64,000 bases of DNA from Bacteroidaceae bacterium (GTDB lineage Bacteria > Bacteroidota > Bacteroidia > Bacteroidales > Bacteroidaceae), in assembly GCA_024682395.1 (NCBI GenBank), contig JAIKZH010000020.1, positions 62,001 to 126,000 on the forward strand. Reading direction: 5' to 3'. Position numbers and translations under genes: made by a program. Below are positions 44,749 to 53,764 of this stretch, in pieces (positions within the stretch are counted from its first letter, which is position 1; the number at the start of each line of letters is the position of its first letter). Under the pieces are notes generated by a model. The model was not told the origin of the DNA. It ran no database searches and worked only from the letters and a program-made list of their open reading frames with translations.

Positions 44749-45729
44749 TTATGGCTGACTTTCTTTTGTTATTGCATAAACCTTCAGATAGTCTTTCAGT
44801 TTGAATAATTTATTGCCGGCTCCACCTTGCGAATCGTTTATAATCATAATGGTTTGTGTGTCGCCATTGATTTTAGGACCTAAGGTTATACCTTCGTAGT
44901 TAGCAAAATCCAGATTTGTGTAATATATATGTGTTGTAAATTCATGAAGAAGTTTTTTATCCCTATTTGTCGGATTGAAATGATACAGACGGATAGTACA
45001 CCATCCTCCTACGTTTTTCTTAGGAATAAATAGTTCTCTTTCCATAACGATGAGAGTATTGTCGTCTAAGGCTAATATGTCTGAAATTCCATTAGCATAT
45101 TTTCCTTTCTTTCTCATCTTTATGCATTTCTGTTCGTCAAATGACTCTGTGCAATATGTAACTCCTTCTGATATATGTTGTAATGACACATCGTCAAAAC
45201 ATAATATACGATGTATGTTTATTGAATCGGATTTTAATCCTTGTTCTGTTGTACACCAGAAACGATGTGTATTTTTGTTGTATGTGAGTGCTTCAAAACC
45301 TGCATTTCTGCGTCGGTTTTCAGGACGAAAATCTTTTGGTATGTTCAACTCTCTGCCTGTTCTTTCGCCCTCAAGGTTATATTCTATAACTCTTTGGTCT
45401 TCCTCACCTGATATAAAAAGAGTTCCTGCAGAATGTAAGTAGGCAATCCCCTCTGGATCTCTTCCGTTGATATCAAATTTTGTGGCTCCTTTATATCTTA
45501 CGTTAAAATCATTGTCGACAGATATGAAGAAGATGCTATCGGATTTGTCATGCACTAATGCAAAAGTGGTATCGTTGATTGCTGTAATACCAGAATATTG
45601 CCCGTATGTAATGCCTCGTTTGTTTAATTTGATACGTTTGATTGGTGTTATGCTCCATTGTGAGAAACACGATAATGTAATTGTGAGCAGTATAAATGAT
45701 GTAAGGATTTTTTTACTCAGATTTCTCAT
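44749..45729 (-). CDS. Phytase-like esterase domain protein, secreted
   Basis: This 326-residue protein has a signal peptide (about 1-24; TLSC at 18-21 could be a weak lipobox). The body resembles the esterase-like phytase domain family: YSGITAINDTTFALVHDKSDS, RDPEGIAYL, NAGFEALTYN and ANYEGITLGPKINGDTQTIMIINDSQ are recurrent beta-propeller motifs. A phosphatase or esterase reaction is suggested by the family name only. Its own -7 element lies at 45768-45775, just after the upstream gene's stop. Confidence 0.82.
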   Translation of the reverse strand: MRNLSKKILTSFILLTITLSCFSQWSITPIKRIKLNKRGITYGQYSGITAINDTTFALVHDKSDSIFFISVDNDFNVRYKGATKFDINGRDPEGIAYLHSAGTLFISGEEDQRVIEYNLEGERTGRELNIPKDFRPENRRRNAGFEALTYNKNTHRFWCTTEQGLKSDSINIHRILCFDDVSLQHISEGVTYCTESFDEQKCIKMRKKGKYANGISDILALDDNTLIVMERELFIPKKNVGGWCTIRLYHFNPTNRDKKLLHEFTTHIYYTNLDFANYEGITLGPKINGDTQTIMIINDSQGGAGNKLFKLKDYLKVYAITKESQP

Positions 45730-45767
45730 TTTTGTCCTTCTTTTATGGTCGTTACCTATTATGAAAG

Positions 45768-45775
45768 CAAAGGTA
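45768..45775 (-). promoter_or_regulatory. Promoter (-7 element) of the phytase-like gene
   Basis: On the minus strand this reads TACCTTTG, 38 nt before the start at 45729. A TTG occurs 22 bp further upstream, slightly too far. Confidence 0.55.
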
Positions 45776-45800
45776 AATAAAAAAACTGAGAATGTGTCAA

Positions 45801-46367
45801 TTATTTAAACAAAGAGGCATAAAATTCGGCTTTTCTTTCCAATTTCATCGGGTATGCTCTTGATGATGACGGCATCCTAAACCATGTTCCACTCCAATTA
45901 TTATCAATAGTTATATGTTGAGATTCACCTACTTTAGGAACGAAGTCGAGGGCAAGTATGTTTTTGAGTTCTGTACTTGCTTTACCGCCTGTTGTGACAA
46001 TTATTCTGCATGAAGGTATTTTATTGAGAAGTTCTTTTACATCAGTTGATTTTATAATTTGCAGAAATTCATCTGAGGCATTGTCACGCAGTCTGCATAC
46101 TTGTGTAGCAGTATCGAAGAATGCCAATCCGTTTTCGTTTGCGAATCTGACAATGGAGTCATAATCAAAGATTTTCTTATCCTGTATTACGAAATGGTCC
46201 TTATTGTTGAAATGAATCAATCCCATGAGGCGCCAGAAGTCATTATTGAAGTTCGGATAGAAGAACTCCATGCTCCATCTTTGTTTTGGTGGAGGAAAAC
46301 TTCCTAAAAAAAGAATTCTCGCATTGGTTGGAAGAAAAGGGGTGAGTGGGTGTGATTCTATTGTCAT
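45801..46367 (-). CDS. Uracil-DNA glycosylase superfamily protein (Mug-like)
   Basis: This 188-residue member of the UDG superfamily has the opening RILFLGSFPPPKQRWSMEFFYPNFNNDFWRLMG-type segment (LGSFPPP at about 21-27) and GLAFFDTATQVCRLRDNASDE, followed by IIVTTGGKAS and a late MPSSSRAY. These fit the hypoxanthine/uracil glycosylase branch that excises deaminated or mismatched bases. It begins 15 nt after the outer-membrane receptor, an unlikely functional partner. Confidence 0.85.
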   Translation of the reverse strand: MTIESHPLTPFLPTNARILFLGSFPPPKQRWSMEFFYPNFNNDFWRLMGLIHFNNKDHFVIQDKKIFDYDSIVRFANENGLAFFDTATQVCRLRDNASDEFLQIIKSTDVKELLNKIPSCRIIVTTGGKASTELKNILALDFVPKVGESQHITIDNNWSGTWFRMPSSSRAYPMKLERKAEFYASLFK

Positions 46368-46382
46368 CTTTTAATAATTTAA

Positions 46383-49343
46383 TTATAAGTTTGAATTGCC
46401 TGCTTCTGCTTGAGCACTGAAGGCATTACGTTCTCTTCTTTGTTCGCGTAATTCTTTTCTTTGTTTTGCTGAGCCGAAGAAATTGAATCTATATGTGAAG
46501 TTAAGCATAGCATAGCAATTCACGGCATTGCTCCATGTGTCAGTACGTCCTGATGTGTTGATGGTACGACTGAAATTACTGCGTTGGTTTAGAATGTCGA
46601 ATACTTGTAATCTAAGTGTTGCAGGTCGTCCAGAAAGGAATCTGTAGCTTACTTGAGCATTCCAGATTAATTCATTTGAGTTAGCTTCTTTTGAAGCATA
46701 TCCACGTCGGCTGCTCATTTTTATGTTTGTTGCATATCCCCATCCGTTACTAAAGTTACCATTAGATTCAATTCCATAACTGAAGTTAAATGTGTTAGGG
46801 CTTGTTACGTCAATATATTTATTGTCTTGATGACGATAATTGAATGCTCCATTAAATCCTACGTCCCATGTGTCGGTGCGATATGTGAGACGGATTTCCT
46901 CTCCTAATTTTAAGTCGTTTGTTTTATTCTCGAGAGTGATAGGCTCAAAGTTCGGCGACAGATAACCCATGTTGTTTTGCCTGAGAGTTCTTTGGTCCAG
47001 ATACACGTAACTCATGTTGTTGTTATATGAACATGAAGTATTTGTGTTCAGTGTAAGATGTTCGTTTGAGAATAAAGGCGTGTTGAATCCTACAGAACCA
47101 CTGATGTTCCAGTTACCATTGATGTTCATTGGTTTTGAGGTGGATTTACCCGTCTCTGCATCATACTCTGTACGTGTTGTGATGTTATTATTTGTATTAT
47201 TGAATTCAAAGTATGTTGTTAATGATTGCATGGTTGATGTGAAGTAATCATTCCATCTGAATGAGAAATTATTAGAGAATGAAGGCTTTAAATCAGGATT
47301 TCCTAATCTGATGTTTAGTGGATTACTATCGTCGGTAATGGCAAACAAATCGGTGATTTGAGGTTGACTCACACGTCCTCGATATGAGAAATTAAGTTGA
47401 TTTTGTCTGTTGAAACGATATCTGAAATTGAGTGTAGGAGATACGTTCAGGATATTTCTGCTGGCGATAGTGTCAATATTCTTATATTGGTAATTGATTT
47501 TTTGATGTTGAGGCTGGATTTGTATACCTACAGACGAAGTGATGAAATCAGAATTCCAACGAAATTGCAGATTGATATTCTGATTACGTTTCACATCTGT
47601 TGTATAGTTACTTAAGTCTTTGCTTATATATTCTTTATATATATCATATTCAGGTAAGTAACCGAGTTTGTCAATAAGGTCATTGCGTATTGCTTCAATG
47701 GATGGTTCTGTACCTAAATCGTATGTGTCACTATTACTTTTTCTATAACTATAGTTAAAGTTATAGCTCAGTTGTAATATCAGATTTCGTAATATCGGTT
47801 CGCTGTAAGAGAATCCTAAGTCAAAGTTCGAACTTGTGTTAGGTGTGTTTCTAAAACGATATATAAGGGATGTTGAATCTCTTAGATAATAATTTACATC
47901 AGATGTGTTGAAATTTCGTCCATCAGAATCACTATAACTTCCATTTGCATTAAATGAGATATTACGACCTTGTTTCTTGAATCTGTGATTCAATGTTAAC
48001 GAAGTGGAAATATTTGAGTTTTTGCTGAAAGAACGTGAGCCAGATATGCTTTTATTGACTTTGATATTATTTGGAATCAACTCAAAGTTGTTTAATGGAT
48101 TGTCTGTAAACTCATATGGGTCTTGATTAAACTGTGCATTTTGTCCATTACCATGTGAGGCAGAATTACCAATACCAAGTACCGGACGAACGAGTAGGGT
48201 GGTAAGTGAATCAAGTTTCCATTCTAATTTAAATTCAGCATTTGCATTATCGTTATGACTCGCATTTTTATTTGTATTGTCAGAGAATGTAGTAGGTGTA
48301 GTGTTATATCGTTGACTTGCTGAGCGACGAATCGTCTCATTTTGTCTTGCGTTATAGCGAATATTTCCACCTAATTCGTATTTGTCTTTCTTTGAGGCAA
48401 CCAGATTTAATCCTGTGCTGAATGTGTGGTTCTTATTACCTGAATTTCCACGTCCAGAGCTCATACCACCACCTCCGTTGGAGTTGAGGTTTGTAATCAA
48501 AGACGACTGGAAATTATCTTGAAAGCGATTCAATATAACTCGGTTTGCATATTGATCTTTAGTACCATAACCTAAGTTAAAGTTACCGAACCAACCTTTT
48601 TTCATTCCTTTTTTGATAGTAAGATCTATAACAGTTTCTTCATTGCCATCGGCAATTCCTGTAAGTCTTTCCTGGTCGGATGCTTTGTCGTATGTCTTTA
48701 TCTTATCAATTATTTCAGTTGGAAGGTTTTTCATGGCAGTGCTATTATCGCCAGAAAAGAATTCTTTACCATCAACTAATATCTTTTTTATACTTTTTCC
48801 ATTAATTGTGATTTTTCCGTCGCTATCTACTTGAGCACCAGGTAATTTTTTTACTAAGTCTTCTAATACACTACCTTCTTCAACCTTGAAAGCGTCGGCA
48901 TTGAAAATAATTGTATCTTCTTTGACTACAGCTTGTTGTAATGCTGCTGTGACAACAGCTTCTTTCAATATTATGCTGGTTGGAGTCATTATAATCGTTC
49001 CAACATTATGTATGGTCTCTTTGTTTCGTATAGTTACGGCACGGAAGAACTTGTGATATCCTAAATAAGATATCTTTATGATATAATTACCTTCATTTAC
49101 TCCTTTAATGGTGAAACCGCCAAGATTATTTGTTGTTATACCCGTTACCATTCTTGCTGTATCAGGAGTCATGAGTTGAATGGTTGCCCTTACTAATGCT
49201 TCGCCGCTTTCGGAGTCCTTAACAAATCCAGTAACATTTGCTTTTGTTTGTTTTTTCTCATCAGACACCGTTTCTGAATTCGCCGTGATGCTCATGGCAA
49301 ATAATGAAATGAATATAAAAAAGGATAGAATTTGTTTCATCAA
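46383..49343 (-). CDS. TonB-receptor-like outer membrane beta-barrel protein
   Basis: This 986-residue outer-membrane protein has a signal peptide (about 1-22), a carboxypeptidase-regulatory-like domain (ANVTGFVKDSESGEALVRATIQL-type, about 36-115), a plug-like domain (about 140-225; KLPGAQVDSDGKITINGKSIKK) and a long Asn- and aromatic-rich barrel of the OMP_b-brl_3 type. No SusD partner is adjacent and no TonB box could be assigned, so the cargo is unknown. It shares a transcript with the DNA glycosylase (15-nt gap). Confidence 0.88.
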   Translation of the reverse strand: MMKQILSFFIFISLFAMSITANSETVSDEKKQTKANVTGFVKDSESGEALVRATIQLMTPDTARMVTGITTNNLGGFTIKGVNEGNYIIKISYLGYHKFFRAVTIRNKETIHNVGTIIMTPTSIILKEAVVTAALQQAVVKEDTIIFNADAFKVEEGSVLEDLVKKLPGAQVDSDGKITINGKSIKKILVDGKEFFSGDNSTAMKNLPTEIIDKIKTYDKASDQERLTGIADGNEETVIDLTIKKGMKKGWFGNFNLGYGTKDQYANRVILNRFQDNFQSSLITNLNSNGGGGMSSGRGNSGNKNHTFSTGLNLVASKKDKYELGGNIRYNARQNETIRRSASQRYNTTPTTFSDNTNKNASHNDNANAEFKLEWKLDSLTTLLVRPVLGIGNSASHGNGQNAQFNQDPYEFTDNPLNNFELIPNNIKVNKSISGSRSFSKNSNISTSLTLNHRFKKQGRNISFNANGSYSDSDGRNFNTSDVNYYLRDSTSLIYRFRNTPNTSSNFDLGFSYSEPILRNLILQLSYNFNYSYRKSNSDTYDLGTEPSIEAIRNDLIDKLGYLPEYDIYKEYISKDLSNYTTDVKRNQNINLQFRWNSDFITSSVGIQIQPQHQKINYQYKNIDTIASRNILNVSPTLNFRYRFNRQNQLNFSYRGRVSQPQITDLFAITDDSNPLNIRLGNPDLKPSFSNNFSFRWNDYFTSTMQSLTTYFEFNNTNNNITTRTEYDAETGKSTSKPMNINGNWNISGSVGFNTPLFSNEHLTLNTNTSCSYNNNMSYVYLDQRTLRQNNMGYLSPNFEPITLENKTNDLKLGEEIRLTYRTDTWDVGFNGAFNYRHQDNKYIDVTSPNTFNFSYGIESNGNFSNGWGYATNIKMSSRRGYASKEANSNELIWNAQVSYRFLSGRPATLRLQVFDILNQRSNFSRTINTSGRTDTWSNAVNCYAMLNFTYRFNFFGSAKQRKELREQRRERNAFSAQAEAGNSNL

Positions 49344-49445
49344 ACAATACTTTAGGTTAATGTTAAATACAAGATAGATTTGTTATTAAGATAAAGTAAA
49401 TCTAATAAAGTTTAAAATTATTATCTAATAAGATGAAAAAATGTG

Positions 49446-49453
49446 CAAATTTA
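49446..49453 (-). promoter_or_regulatory. Probable promoter (-7 element) of the outer-membrane barrel gene
   Basis: On the minus strand this reads TAAATTTG followed by CAC. The leader would be about 100 nt. No -33 TTTG found. Confidence 0.5.
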
Positions 49454-49517
49454 TATGAAAAGTAAACCTGATGAGACTCGTGATAACAGTAGTTATAAAA
49501 CTATTTTTGCGATTATA

Positions 49518-51314
49518 TTATATATCACTTAGCTCTAACCATCTCATTGATTTTTCGTCCAACTCATCGTTTAGAATTGGGAGACGTTTTGACATTGTTA
49601 TGATTTGATCCACAGGTATTTTTCCCTCACTTAATGCCTTCTCAATGTCTTTTTTCTCTTGTTCCAACTTTTCGATGTCAATGGTCAGTTGGTTGAGTTC
49701 CTGTTTTTCCTTAAATGTGAGTTTGCGTACTTCTGTACGTGGTTTTTGACGTTTAGTGTCTGTGGATTGTGCTGCGTTTGATGTTGTACTGGCAGATTTT
49801 GCAGTTTGTTCGTTTTCCAAACATTTCTGTCTATATAATGTATAACTTCCAGGAAAATCTTGTATTTCACCTTCTCCGTGGAATACAAAAATATGATCCA
49901 CGACTTTATCCATGAAATATCTGTCGTGGCTGACAACGATTAGACAACCATTGAATTTAGTGAGATAATCTTCTAATATCTGCAATGTGACAATGTCGAG
50001 ATCATTAGTTGGCTCGTCTAATATAAGAAAGTTTGGATTGCGCATCAATACGGTGCATAGGTATAAGCGTCGTTGTTCGCCTCCACTTAGTTTGTAAATG
50101 TAATTGTGCTGTTCTTTTGGAGAAAACAAGAAATGTTGTAAGAACTGACTGGCACTTAGTCTGTCGCCATTTCCTAAGTCAACATATTCTGCAATGTCTC
50201 GTACAGCATCAATTACTTTCTGCTGTTGATTGAAATGTAATCCGTCTTGTGAATAATATCCGAATCTGATTGTTTCGCCAATGTCGAAATGTCCTTCATC
50301 AAGAGGTTCTAATCCCAATAATGTTTTAATGAATGTAGATTTTCCAGCTCCGTTATTTCCAACAATACCCAATTTTTCGTATCTTGAGAATGTGTAATTG
50401 AAATTCTTTAAGATGACTTTATTTCCGTACGATTTTGAAACATCATGAGCAACGAATATCTTGTTGCCTATGTAGCCTCCGCTCATTTCTAAACGTACAT
50501 TCCGCTCATTGATACGTTGTTTAGCGATTGATTCTAATTCATAAAAAGCATCTTCTCGATATTTTGCTTTATGGCCGCGTGCTTGTGGCATTCGTCGCAT
50601 CCATTCGAGTTCTGTGCGATATAGGTTGTTGGCACGTGTTATTTCGTTTGTAAGGTTCTCAATTCGTTCTTGGCGTTTTTCAAGATAATAATTATAATTA
50701 CCTTTGTAGGTGTAAATACGCGAATCGTCCATCTCGATAATAGAAGAGCAGATTCTATCCAGAAAATAGCGGTCGTGCGTAACCATTAAAATCGCCATGG
50801 TTGTTTTGCATAAGTAGTTTTCTAACCATTCAATCATTTCAAGATCAAGATGGTTGGTAGGTTCGTCTAATATCAAGAGTTCAGGCTCTTGAATCAATAC
50901 TTTTGCCAATGCAATTCGTTTGGTTTGTCCGCCACTCAGTTGATTTATTTTCTGTTGTAAATCAGTTATTTTTAACTGAGTGAGAATCTGTTTCGCTTTG
51001 ATTAGTAGTTCGTCGTCTTGTGTAGTCTGTTCTGAGAACCCAATGGCTTGTAGAATGGTACTATTTTCCTTGAATGAAGGTTTTTGTTCTAAATAACCGA
51101 TTTTCAAGTCTTTTTTGAAGATGATATTTCCTCCGTCGTATCCTTCTTCGCCTGCAAGGATGGAAAGCAACGTTGATTTCCCAGTACCGTTTTTTGCAAT
51201 AAGTCCTACATGTTCACGTTCGTTGATAGTAAACGAAATATCATGGAAAAGTATTCTATCTCCGATACGTTTTTCCAATTTTTGTACATCCATGTATGGT
51301 AATATTGCGGCCAT
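49518..51314 (-). CDS. ABC-F ATPase (Uup-like)
   Basis: This 598-residue soluble protein has two ABC domains: Walker A GLIAKNGTGKST, signature LSGGQTKRIAL and Walker B LLILDEPTNHLDL in the first; GIVGNNGAGKST, LSGGEQRRLYL and FLILDEPTNDLD in the second. A C-terminal coiled coil rich in Glu/Lys (about 535-590) is typical of Uup. ABC-F proteins act on the ribosome rather than as transporters. The start is ATG 51314 (MAAILPYMDVQKLEKRIGD); the in-frame extension to 51377 crosses the hairpin at 51351-51382. Confidence 0.9.
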   Translation of the reverse strand: MAAILPYMDVQKLEKRIGDRILFHDISFTINEREHVGLIAKNGTGKSTLLSILAGEEGYDGGNIIFKKDLKIGYLEQKPSFKENSTILQAIGFSEQTTQDDELLIKAKQILTQLKITDLQQKINQLSGGQTKRIALAKVLIQEPELLILDEPTNHLDLEMIEWLENYLCKTTMAILMVTHDRYFLDRICSSIIEMDDSRIYTYKGNYNYYLEKRQERIENLTNEITRANNLYRTELEWMRRMPQARGHKAKYREDAFYELESIAKQRINERNVRLEMSGGYIGNKIFVAHDVSKSYGNKVILKNFNYTFSRYEKLGIVGNNGAGKSTFIKTLLGLEPLDEGHFDIGETIRFGYYSQDGLHFNQQQKVIDAVRDIAEYVDLGNGDRLSASQFLQHFLFSPKEQHNYIYKLSGGEQRRLYLCTVLMRNPNFLILDEPTNDLDIVTLQILEDYLTKFNGCLIVVSHDRYFMDKVVDHIFVFHGEGEIQDFPGSYTLYRQKCLENEQTAKSASTTSNAAQSTDTKRQKPRTEVRKLTFKEKQELNQLTIDIEKLEQEKKDIEKALSEGKIPVDQIITMSKRLPILNDELDEKSMRWLELSDI

Positions 51315-51350
51315 TGTATATTTTTTATTTTTTAGTTGATGAATAATAAA

Positions 51351-51382
51351 TTTAGGTGTGCCATAGAATAGACACACCTAAA
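51351..51382 (-). terminator. Probable terminator of the MFS gene
   Basis: TTTAGGTGTG pairs with CACACCTAAA across a 12-nt loop. The following minus-strand tract (TTTATTATT) is only moderately T-rich, so termination may be partial. Confidence 0.55.
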
Positions 51383-51402
51383 AGATTTAAAGCAATTATT
51401 TG

Positions 51403-52866
51403 TTAAACGTTGATTGGTTTATATTTAGGTACCAAAATCTTCATTATGCACCAAGCTATCAAATAAGCAACAGCGCAATAACAGAATACAATCATGTATG
51501 CGGCAGGTTTGCCAGTAACACCCATGAATACAAATGCATCACCTTGTCCGCCGGCATAATCGAATAACATACCAGAGAATTTATTGATAGCAAACGAACA
51601 TAGACCTCCAAACATAGTACCAATACCAGTAATAGTGGCAATAGCAGATTTAGGGAACATATCGCCAATAGTAGAGTAGAGGTTTGCAGACCAAGCCTGG
51701 TGTCCAGCTCCGGCAACACCGATGATAATACATGGCCACCATACAGAAACGCTTGCTAATGGTTGTGCAAACATCGCAAATATAGGTAAGAATGCAAATA
51801 TTAACATTGCCAACATACGACCAGGATATGGGTGCATGCCTTTTTTCTCAACAAATATTTTTGGAAGATAACCACCAAGAATTGAAACTAAAGTGACAAT
51901 GAGGTATAGCACGAAGATGAGGATTTGTCCTGTTGTTGATGATGAAGGGAAACCGAGCTCTGAGAAATATGCTGGAGCCCAGAATAAGAAAAACCACCAT
52001 ACACCATCTGTCAGGAATTTACCTACTATAAATGCCCAAGTCTGACGATATTTGAAGCAGTCGATAATTGAAAATTTAGGACCGTCGTTGGCTGTTTCTT
52101 CAGCGATTGTTTCTTCTTTTTCAGAAACTTTATCAGATTCGATATATTCGAGTTCGGCCTTGTTCACAAATTTACTTTCAGATGGGGCAGAGTATAAGAA
52201 AAGCCATGCACCAGCCCAAATGAATCCGAGTGTACCGATTATGATAAATGCCATCTCCCACCCCATGTGCTTAGCTAACAACGGAATTGATAGTGGAGCT
52301 ACTAATGCACCTACAGAAGCACCTGCATTGAATATAGATGTAGCATATGCACGGTCTTTCTTTGGGAAGTATTCAGCAGTGACCTTGATTGCTGCAGGGA
52401 AGTTTCCAGATTCACCAGTTGCAAGGATTATACGACAAGCAAGGAAGAGCCATACACTTATTGTAGATATTGTGAGTGCTATTTCAGAGCCTTTTGCGAC
52501 ATTACGCAATGACTCAACGTTGTCGATACCCACAAATTTCATAGTTGCCCATCCACAAGCAGCATGAAGACATGCACCTAAAGACCAAATGATGATAGCC
52601 CATATATAGCCTTTCTTAGTTCCCATCCAGTCGATAAATTTACCAGCGAACAGCGATACAAACGCATAGAAGATAGAGAATGTAGCGGTGATGTTGCCGT
52701 AGTCCTCGTCTGTCCAATGAAAATCTAAGGCTATGAAGTCTTTCCAAGTGAGTGACAGCACTTGGCGGTCTAGATAATTAATTGTAGTTGCAACAAAGAG
52801 TAATGAGCAAAGCCACCATCTCCAGTTTGTCATAAGTTTTTGTTGCGTAGATTGATTCTGTGACAT
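51403..52866 (-). CDS. MFS transporter, hexuronate (ExuT-like) family
   Basis: This 487-residue MFS permease has about 12 hydrophobic helices and the ExuT-type opening RWWLCSLLFVATTINYLDRQVLSL, characteristic of anion:cation symporters for glucuronate and galacturonate. Loops carry FIDWMGTKKGY, equivalent to the MFS GXXXDRXGR motif, and RIILATGESGNFPAAIK. No uronate catabolic genes are nearby, so substrate is inferred. DUF3256 lies 43 nt upstream on the same strand. Confidence 0.9.
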   Translation of the reverse strand: MSQNQSTQQKLMTNWRWWLCSLLFVATTINYLDRQVLSLTWKDFIALDFHWTDEDYGNITATFSIFYAFVSLFAGKFIDWMGTKKGYIWAIIIWSLGACLHAACGWATMKFVGIDNVESLRNVAKGSEIALTISTISVWLFLACRIILATGESGNFPAAIKVTAEYFPKKDRAYATSIFNAGASVGALVAPLSIPLLAKHMGWEMAFIIIGTLGFIWAGAWLFLYSAPSESKFVNKAELEYIESDKVSEKEETIAEETANDGPKFSIIDCFKYRQTWAFIVGKFLTDGVWWFFLFWAPAYFSELGFPSSSTTGQILIFVLYLIVTLVSILGGYLPKIFVEKKGMHPYPGRMLAMLIFAFLPIFAMFAQPLASVSVWWPCIIIGVAGAGHQAWSANLYSTIGDMFPKSAIATITGIGTMFGGLCSFAINKFSGMLFDYAGGQGDAFVFMGVTGKPAAYMIVFCYCAVAYLIAWCIMKILVPKYKPINV

Positions 52867-52909
52867 AAGTTTAATTTTTTTTTATTTGATTAGTTTTTTA
52901 TAAGCATAT

Positions 52910-53608
52910 TTATTCAAAATTTCTTCCATTCCAATGTAAAGTTATACTTTTATTGATATATGGTTTTAATTCAGTGTCGTAATCTATATTTTTTATAGCT
53001 GATGATTCATATGTGATGGTCAAGTCATCTGAATCCTTATTAAATTCCATATAATAATAAGGTATGTCTGCTTTATTGAGTATATTCTGATAATCAGTAT
53101 CATTCATGTCGTCAGTTTTTTGAATGAATGTTTCAACAGCTGGCAGAGAGAAAAAATCGTTTGAAGAAAGTTCTTCCCAATTCAGGCTATAGAACTTTAT
53201 GTAGCTGTCCCATGCATCAATTTTAGCAGATCTTATAATGCTGATAATAGTGTCGTTATTCTCTCTTTTTAACAACTTTATCTCCATACTGCTGTTTTCA
53301 GCCAACTTGATTCTGCAATAATTGTCAGTTAACGTTTCCATTGTAGTGAATCCATCCAAGCGATTTCTGACTTTTGCTTGCATGTTATTATCAATATAGT
53401 CAATTAAATCAAGTCGGGAGTTCTTTGTAAGTATAGGCAAAATCTCATCCTTCATGTTTGAGAATACTGTATGCATATTTGTTGATTGTGCAAAAGTATT
53501 CATACATGGAAGTATCATTAGTAATAATAATACTTTTAATTTGAGTGATTGTTTTGCGTATGATGATAAATGATTTTTTTTAGTTTTGATGAGTATTGTT
53601 TGTCGCAT
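52910..53608 (-). CDS. DUF3256 family protein
   Basis: This 232-residue secreted protein has a signal peptide (about 24-41, LKVLLLLMILPCMNTFAQS), then ILPILTKNSRLDLIDYIDNNMQAKV, LTDNYCRIKLAENSSMEIKLL and a closing TLHWNGRNFE, matching the Bacteroidales DUF3256 family. Function is unknown. I chose ATG 53608 because the -7 element at 53642 places transcription start near 53635, downstream of the far upstream ATG at 53671; ATG 53632 remains possible. Confidence 0.8.
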   Translation of the reverse strand: MRQTILIKTKKNHLSSYAKQSLKLKVLLLLMILPCMNTFAQSTNMHTVFSNMKDEILPILTKNSRLDLIDYIDNNMQAKVRNRLDGFTTMETLTDNYCRIKLAENSSMEIKLLKRENNDTIISIIRSAKIDAWDSYIKFYSLNWEELSSNDFFSLPAVETFIQKTDDMNDTDYQNILNKADIPYYYMEFNKDSDDLTITYESSAIKNIDYDTELKPYINKSITLHWNGRNFE

Positions 53609-53641
53609 CGTGCTGTTATTTTTTATAAACATACTTAGGTG

Positions 53642-53671
53642 CAAAGTTAATAAATAATTCACAAAATACAA
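53642..53671 (-). promoter_or_regulatory. Promoter of the DUF3256 gene
   Basis: On the minus strand, TTG (53671-53669), a 19-bp spacer and TAACTTTG (53649-53642). It is divergent from the PAP2 promoter. Confidence 0.6.
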
Positions 53672-53722
53672 TCCTTTATTTATTATTTTTATTAATTAGA
53701 ACGTAAACTGAACAGATTTTCG

Positions 53723-53730
53723 TAACTTTG
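53723..53730 (+). promoter_or_regulatory. Promoter (-7 element) of the PAP2 phosphatase gene
   Basis: TAACTTTG followed by CAG fits the consensus. It lies only 11 nt before the ATG at 53741, which favours the downstream ATG at 53765 as the real start. Confidence 0.6.
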
Positions 53731-53764
53731 CAGCCGAATAATGATTGTTAAGATTGTGAATGCA